9,540 nucleotides of DNA from CAMEON01 sp963609805 (GTDB lineage Bacteria > Bacillota > Clostridia > Oscillospirales > CAG-272). Under the pieces are notes generated by a model, which searched no databases, had not been told where the DNA came from, and saw only the letters and a program-made list of their open reading frames with translations. The stretch lies in NCBI GenBank assembly GCA_963609805.1, contig CAVDLN010000068.1, positions 1 to 9,540 of the forward strand, read 5' to 3'. Shown here piece after piece: positions 5,992 to 9,540 of the stretch. A program made the translations under genes and the position numbers. How positions within the stretch are numbered: the stretch's first letter is position 1; each line of letters opens with the position of its first letter.

Positions 5992-8001
5992 TCATTTGCC
6001 TTCCAGCATACTCCGCAGTTCATCCTCGTCAATAATCGGAATTCCGAGCGACTGCGCCTTGGTCAGTTTGGATCCTGCGGCCTCGCCCGCAACAACATAA
6101 CTCGTTTTGGAGGACACCGAACCGGATACTTTGCCGCCCTGTGCCTTAATGAGAGCGGAAGCCTCATCGCGCCTGAGTGTCGGCAGTGTTCCGGTCAGGA
6201 CGAAGGTAATGCCCGCCAGACGGTCGCCGGTTGGTGCGGCTGTAGAGGAAGTCAGACACCCCGCCTCCTCCAAACGACGACACAATGCGATATTCTGCGG
6301 GTGCGTAAAGAAGTTGACGACACACTCCGCCGTAATTTCACCGAAATCCGGAATATCACAAAGCTGCTCCGTCGTTGCCGACATGACGCCTTCCAATGTT
6401 CCGAACCGTCCGGCAAGCACCGACGCGGCAACCTGCCCGATATTGCGGATGCCGAGGGCGAACAGGAGACGCTCCAACCCTGCCGTCTTGGACTTTTCGA
6501 TGGAGGCAATCAGGTTTGCGGCAGATTTCTCACCCATCCGCTCCAGACTCGCCACATCGGCAGCGCGCAGTCGATACAGATCGGCCGCATCATGAATCAG
6601 TTCCGAATGGATAAGAGACTCAACAATCTGCGGCCCCAGCCCGTCAATGTCCATAGCGTCCTTGGATGCGAAATGTTCAATGCCGCGGGAAAGCTGCGCA
6701 GGGCAGGCGGCATTAGTGCAACGTACCGCTGATTCATCCTCCTCCCGAAATACCGGTTCTCCGCAGGAAGGGCAAACCGTCGGCATGAGAAACGGGCGTT
6801 CCGAACCCGTTCGCCTGTCCGGGTGTGCGCAGACTATCTCCGGAATAATATCCCCCGCCTTCTGCACGGTAACCAAATCTCCGATATGAACATCCCGTTC
6901 CCGAATGAAATCAAGATTGTGCAGCGTTGCGCGGGAAACCGTGGTGCCTGCCAATCGAACGGGCTGCAGGATGGCAGTTGGTGTCAGTACGCCGGTCCGT
7001 CCGACAGCCACCGTGATGTCCTCCAGTTTCGTGATCTTTTGCTCAGGAGGAAATTTGTAGGCAACCGCCCAGCGAGGCGTCGCAGTACCTTCCCCCATAA
7101 CAGATCTGTCTGCCAGGCTGTCCAATTTGATCACTACACCGTCGATATCATAGGCAAGGCTGTCCCGCAGGTCACCCAGATGCCGTATATGTTCCGCAAT
7201 CGCGTCGCTGCTGTCGGTACATATCCGCTCCTCTAAGGTGTGAAAGCCCAGCGCCTGTAGCCGATCCAGCGTCTCGGTATGCGATACCGGTGCACGTCCG
7301 TCTGCATACAGCGCCCCTTCCTGAAAATTAAAAATAAAAATTGAGAGTGCCCGCGCAGCGGTAATCTTAGGGTCAAGCTGCCGCAGCGACCCTGCTGCAG
7401 CATTGCGCGGATTGGCAAACAGCGGGGCACCTTCCTCGGCACGATGCCGGTTGAGCCGTTCAAATACCGCACGGGGCATGTACACCTCGCCACGAACCGT
7501 CATGGACAGCGGTTCCGGCAGGGTCAGCGGCACATCAAAAATTGTCCTGACGTTCTGCGTTACGTCTTCCCCCACCGTGCCGTCCCCTCTTGTCGCCGCC
7601 TGCGTCAACACACCGTTCTCATATCGCAGAGCACAGGAAAGTCCGTCAATCTTCGGCTCGACGGAATAGGCGGCGTGCGGAATCCGGGCTGCAACGTCGG
7701 ACAGAAAACCGTAAAGCTCATCAAAGGAAAAGACATCGGTCAGCGAGTCCATGCGGACATGGTGAGTGACCTTTTCAAAACCGTCTGCGGCCTTTCCGCC
7801 GACACGGTGTGTCGGTGACGCCGGATCGTCCAGTTCCGGGTGCTCCTGTTCGATGTGCACCAGCTCATAGAAGAGCTTGTCATACTCGTAGTCGGATATT
7901 TCCGGTGCATCCTCTACATAATATTTCCTGGCGTGGTAGTTCAGCTCCGTGCGCAGCTTTTTCGCCCGTTCACTCAGCTGCCCGTCCTCCGTAGTGTTCA
8001 T
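5992..8001 (-). CDS. ligA: NAD-dependent DNA ligase LigA
   Basis: LigA seals nicks during replication and repair, using NAD as the adenylyl donor. The protein is complete at 669 residues, within the family's normal range. Domain Ia contains YYVEDAPEISDYEYD (27-41), which binds the NMN part of NAD; it has Tyr where the Escherichia coli enzyme has His23. The adenylation domain carries EPKIDGL with the nucleophile Lys117, the RGE motif (170-172), ANPRNAAAGSLRQLD (196-210), and YDIDGVVIKLD (284-294). The OB domain follows (about 320-400, including VGRTGVLTPTA). The zinc finger has four cysteines, C410, C413, C428 and C433. The HhH region covers about 440-585 (DIDGLGP, ALGIRNIGQVAA). The BRCT domain is at about 592-669 (LAGITFVLTGTL, SSKTSYVVAGEAAGSKL). 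I chose the start at 8001 for its excellent SD. The frame runs on to an ATG at 8076, but the added 25 Pro/Thr-rich residues are unlike LigA. Nothing essential is missing. Confidence 0.97.
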   Translation of the reverse strand: MNTTEDGQLSERAKKLRTELNYHARKYYVEDAPEISDYEYDKLFYELVHIEQEHPELDDPASPTHRVGGKAADGFEKVTHHVRMDSLTDVFSFDELYGFLSDVAARIPHAAYSVEPKIDGLSCALRYENGVLTQAATRGDGTVGEDVTQNVRTIFDVPLTLPEPLSMTVRGEVYMPRAVFERLNRHRAEEGAPLFANPRNAAAGSLRQLDPKITAARALSIFIFNFQEGALYADGRAPVSHTETLDRLQALGFHTLEERICTDSSDAIAEHIRHLGDLRDSLAYDIDGVVIKLDSLADRSVMGEGTATPRWAVAYKFPPEQKITKLEDITVAVGRTGVLTPTAILQPVRLAGTTVSRATLHNLDFIRERDVHIGDLVTVQKAGDIIPEIVCAHPDRRTGSERPFLMPTVCPSCGEPVFREEDESAVRCTNAACPAQLSRGIEHFASKDAMDIDGLGPQIVESLIHSELIHDAADLYRLRAADVASLERMGEKSAANLIASIEKSKTAGLERLLFALGIRNIGQVAASVLAGRFGTLEGVMSATTEQLCDIPDFGEITAECVVNFFTHPQNIALCRRLEEAGCLTSSTAAPTGDRLAGITFVLTGTLPTLRRDEASALIKAQGGKVSGSVSSKTSYVVAGEAAGSKLTKAQSLGIPIIDEDELRSMLEGK

Positions 8002-8007
8002 GAAAAG

Positions 8008-8014
8008 CCTCCTT
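8008..8014 (-). promoter_or_regulatory. Strong ribosome binding site of ligA
   Basis: The minus strand reads AAGGAGG, 6 nt before ATG 8001. This near-perfect SD fixes the ligA start at 8001 and argues against the upstream in-frame ATG at 8076. Confidence 0.85.
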
Positions 8015-8093
8015 GGTGTGCGCGGAGACGCTGTCGGATTCGGCGGCACGTATGCATGGCTGTCCGTATCGGGCATGTCCCCATAGTATCCTT

Positions 8094-8122
8094 ATTATAC
8101 CCGATTGCGTCGATATTGTCAA
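8094..8122 (-). promoter_or_regulatory. Consensus sigma-A promoter of ligA
   Basis: On the minus strand TTGACA (8122-8117) and TATAAT (8099-8094) are separated by exactly 17 nt. Transcription should start near 8087, leaving an 86-nt leader before the ATG at 8001. Both boxes are perfect matches, so ligA probably does not depend on read-through from the surface-protein gene. Confidence 0.88.
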
Positions 8123-8156
8123 GGCGACCGGGTGGGCTTGATTCAGGGGTTTGCAG

Positions 8157-8169
8157 TGTTATGATAACA
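8157..8169. promoter_or_regulatory. 13-bp palindrome upstream of the ligA promoter (possible operator)
   Basis: TGTTATGATAACA is a perfect palindrome around a central G, about 35 bp upstream of the ligA -35 box. It resembles the half-site layout of repressor operators in general. It is not the 14-bp CcpA cre pattern, because the spacing is odd and there is no central CG. Protein binding is inferred only. Confidence 0.3.
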
Positions 8170-8183
8170 GAGTAGATTGTCAC

Positions 8184-8207
8184 TAACACGGTTGCAAAAC
8201 CGTGTTA
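8184..8207. other. 10-bp perfect hairpin downstream of the surface-protein gene (possible terminator)
   Basis: TAACACGGTT (8184-8193) and AACCGTGTTA (8198-8207) form a perfect 10-bp stem around the 4-nt loop GCAA (TTGC on the minus strand). It lies 29 nt past the stop of the minus-strand gene ending at 8237, where a terminator would be expected. However, the minus-strand sequence after the stem (GTGACAATC) has no U-tract, so it may only stabilise the 3' end of the mRNA. Confidence 0.45.
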
Positions 8208-8236
8208 TTCAACATTTCACTCAAAGATTGAAATAT

Positions 8237-9540
8237 TCACCGCTCTTTCTTCCGATGGGGAAGCATCGACGCAACCCCGGCGGCAATGAGACAGCCTCCG
8301 ATCGAGCCAAATGCGGAATTGCATCCCGTATTTGCGGATTTATCCGTATCCGTCCCTGCAGCCGTATCTGCGGACTCGACGGCATTCTTATATGCAGTTT
8401 CGGCCTCGCTCAGGCGGGACACAAGCGAATCCACAGTTTTTTGCGTGATGGCTCCCTTACGCGTGAAATTCTCCGCCTCGGTCAAAGCCTGCGTTATCAA
8501 TTCTTTTGCTTCATCCGATGCGGATTCTGTGTCCAGGGATTTGAGAGACGCGATGGTTGCATCCAGTTCGGTAAAATCAATGCCGACCGGCTCAAGGACA
8601 TTTATTTTGTCCATCAGGAATACGGCTGCAACATTTACCGTTGTTTGCGGTACATCATCGTTTTTCATGCCGACTGCGGTTTCGTAAGCCTGCTGTGCCG
8701 CTTCCCATGTCTCCGGTGTATAGTTGCTTTCAACCAGTGATTCCATTAATTTGATGGCAGAATCAAGCTCCGTTCTGTCCGGATCGTATGTGACTGTAAC
8801 AGTGGCACGCAGCGACAGCTTCTGCGGATTCGCAAGCTGACTTTCCTCTGGTAGAATCGGGTAGCCGTGTACTGTGAAAGTTCCGCCCGCGGTTGTGTCC
8901 AGCTCCTCTGCAGTCCATTGCAAAGAGCACTCGTATTCGTTTCCGCTTTCGTCTTTTACCGTGGCGGTTTGAGGTAACTTTTTGATCAGTTCATCTGCGG
9001 CGGTATTCCGCCCTACCGTTACGGAAGCATAGGTACCCGTAACACCGGTTACCGCAAGCTGCAGCTTTGAAAATGGTTCATTAAGAGCAGAGAAAACGGC
9101 AAACTCGGATACAACGGCACCTCCCTTTGTTGTATTGATGCCCAAATATCCCTGAGAAACAGCAGCAGGCAATGTCATGCTGAGACAAGCCTGTCCATCC
9201 GCATCAAGGTACAGAGTTTCGCCCGATACGGCAATCCGAAGATTAAACCCGTCGGATACCTTTATGCTTGAATTTTGCGTATTCGTAATCTTTATGCGTT
9301 TCCCGTTTTGATATATGAAAATTTCTCCGCTTGGCTTTATTCCCACGTAGAGGTATCCTTCTCCCTCTGCCTCCTTCAGAATGATTCCTGCAGAGGCCGA
9401 CTGACCGGATTCACTGCCGAAGCGCAAGGTCGCCTCCGCATAGAAATCATCGTACAGCCGTGATGTATCAATATAGTAATTAAGGACGGCCGCAGAAGCC
9501 TTCTTGCTGAGTGCTATGCTGCCATCGGACTGCTTCCAAT
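8237..9540 (-). CDS. Surface protein C-terminal part: ConA-like, Big_4-like, two FIVAR-like domains and Cys-containing membrane tail
   Basis: The frame is open from the right edge to TGA at 8237-8239, leaving 433 residues without the N-terminus. The TTG at 9425-9427 is not a start, because the fold continues upstream of it. Numbered from the first full codon, residues 1-150 look like a concanavalin-type beta-sandwich (YYIDTSRLYDDFYAEATLRF, GYLYVGIKPSGEIFIYQNGK, GYLGINTT), common as a sugar-binding or accessory module. Residues about 160-252 resemble a Big_4 Ig-like domain (LPQTATVKDESGNEYECSLQW, AGGTFTVHGYP). Residues about 256-317 and 321-388 are FIVAR-like helical repeats (LDSAIKLMES, YTPETWEAAQQAYETA). 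A Thr/Asp/Ser linker leads to a tail at about 404-433: TGC, a Gly/Ala-rich hydrophobic stretch, then HRKKER. The tail has the layout of a sorting signal but no LPXTG. A catalytic domain may lie beyond the window. The product is probably an envelope-attached glycan-binding or glycan-degrading protein. Domain calls are by eye. Confidence 0.82.
   Translation of the reverse strand, partial: WKQSDGSIALSKKASAAVLNYYIDTSRLYDDFYAEATLRFGSESGQSASAGIILKEAEGEGYLYVGIKPSGEIFIYQNGKRIKITNTQNSSIKVSDGFNLRIAVSGETLYLDADGQACLSMTLPAAVSQGYLGINTTKGGAVVSEFAVFSALNEPFSKLQLAVTGVTGTYASVTVGRNTAADELIKKLPQTATVKDESGNEYECSLQWTAEELDTTAGGTFTVHGYPILPEESQLANPQKLSLRATVTVTYDPDRTELDSAIKLMESLVESNYTPETWEAAQQAYETAVGMKNDDVPQTTVNVAAVFLMDKINVLEPVGIDFTELDATIASLKSLDTESASDEAKELITQALTEAENFTRKGAITQKTVDSLVSRLSEAETAYKNAVESADTAAGTDTDKSANTGCNSAFGSIGGCLIAAGVASMLPHRKKER

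Noticed and set aside
5968..6732. Plus-strand open frame of 254 codons antisense to ligA
   Set aside because: The minus strand encodes the conserved BRCT and HhH domains of LigA; this frame is a composition effect.
8002..8076. LigA start at 8076
   Set aside because: The added residues are unlike LigA, and the AAGGAGG site 6 nt before 8001 clearly marks the start.
8157..8169. CcpA cre site
   Set aside because: The palindrome has 13 bp with a single central G; cre sites have 14 bp with a central CG.
9425..9427. TTG as the start of the right-edge surface protein
   Set aside because: The reading frame and the beta-sandwich continue upstream to the window edge, and there is no SD or signal peptide at this place.

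Overview
The window looks like a piece of chromosome from a Gram-positive member of the Clostridia, probably a gut or rumen Oscillospiraceae/Ruminococcaceae-type organism. This is an inference. It rests on textbook sigma-A promoters (TTGACA-N17-TATAAT), purine-rich Shine-Dalgarno sites, a clostridial style of HisS, NAD-dependent LigA and flotillin, and secreted multidomain proteins with Big_4-like and FIVAR-like domains and a cell-envelope tail. No rRNA, tRNA, CRISPR array, insertion sequence or phage gene was seen.

Layout from left to right. (1) Positions 1-1572, minus strand: the N-terminal 524 residues of a secreted glycoside-hydrolase-like protein (GH71/GH99-like barrel), cut by the left edge. 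(2) 1646-2845, minus: a cytoplasmic Gfo/Idh/MocA-fold protein with the signature blocks of the GH109 (NAD-dependent alpha-N-acetylgalactosaminidase) branch. (3) 2871-4145, minus: histidyl-tRNA synthetase, hisS. Genes 3, 2 and 1 run in the same direction with gaps of 25 and 73 nt and no visible terminator between them, so they may form one transcript from the hisS promoter. (4) About 4200-4383: a divergent promoter region serving hisS leftward and a flotillin gene rightward, with a strong hairpin in the hisS leader. (5) 4384-5892, plus: a flotillin/SPFH protein, apparently monocistronic. (6) 5920-5968: a 19-bp hairpin between two convergent genes, probably a shared terminator. (7) 5992-8001, minus: complete ligA. 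(8) 8002-8236: ligA promoter and leader, with two small palindromic elements. (9) 8237-9540, minus: the C-terminal 433 residues of a surface protein (ConA-like sandwich, Big_4-like domain, two FIVAR-like helical repeats, and a Cys-containing hydrophobic tail with basic end), cut by the right edge.

Functionally, ordinary housekeeping genes (hisS, ligA, flotillin) are interspersed with glycan-related accessory genes. The GH71/99-like enzyme would act outside the cell, the GH109-like enzyme inside it on imported sugar, and the right-edge protein on the cell surface. No transporter or regulator that would complete a polysaccharide-utilisation locus lies in the window. I found no convincing wholly new system. 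The points most worth a second look are the GH109-like/GH71-99-like pair behind hisS, the Cys-type C-terminal tail, the hisS leader hairpin and an in-phase A8 slippery run in the flotillin gene.
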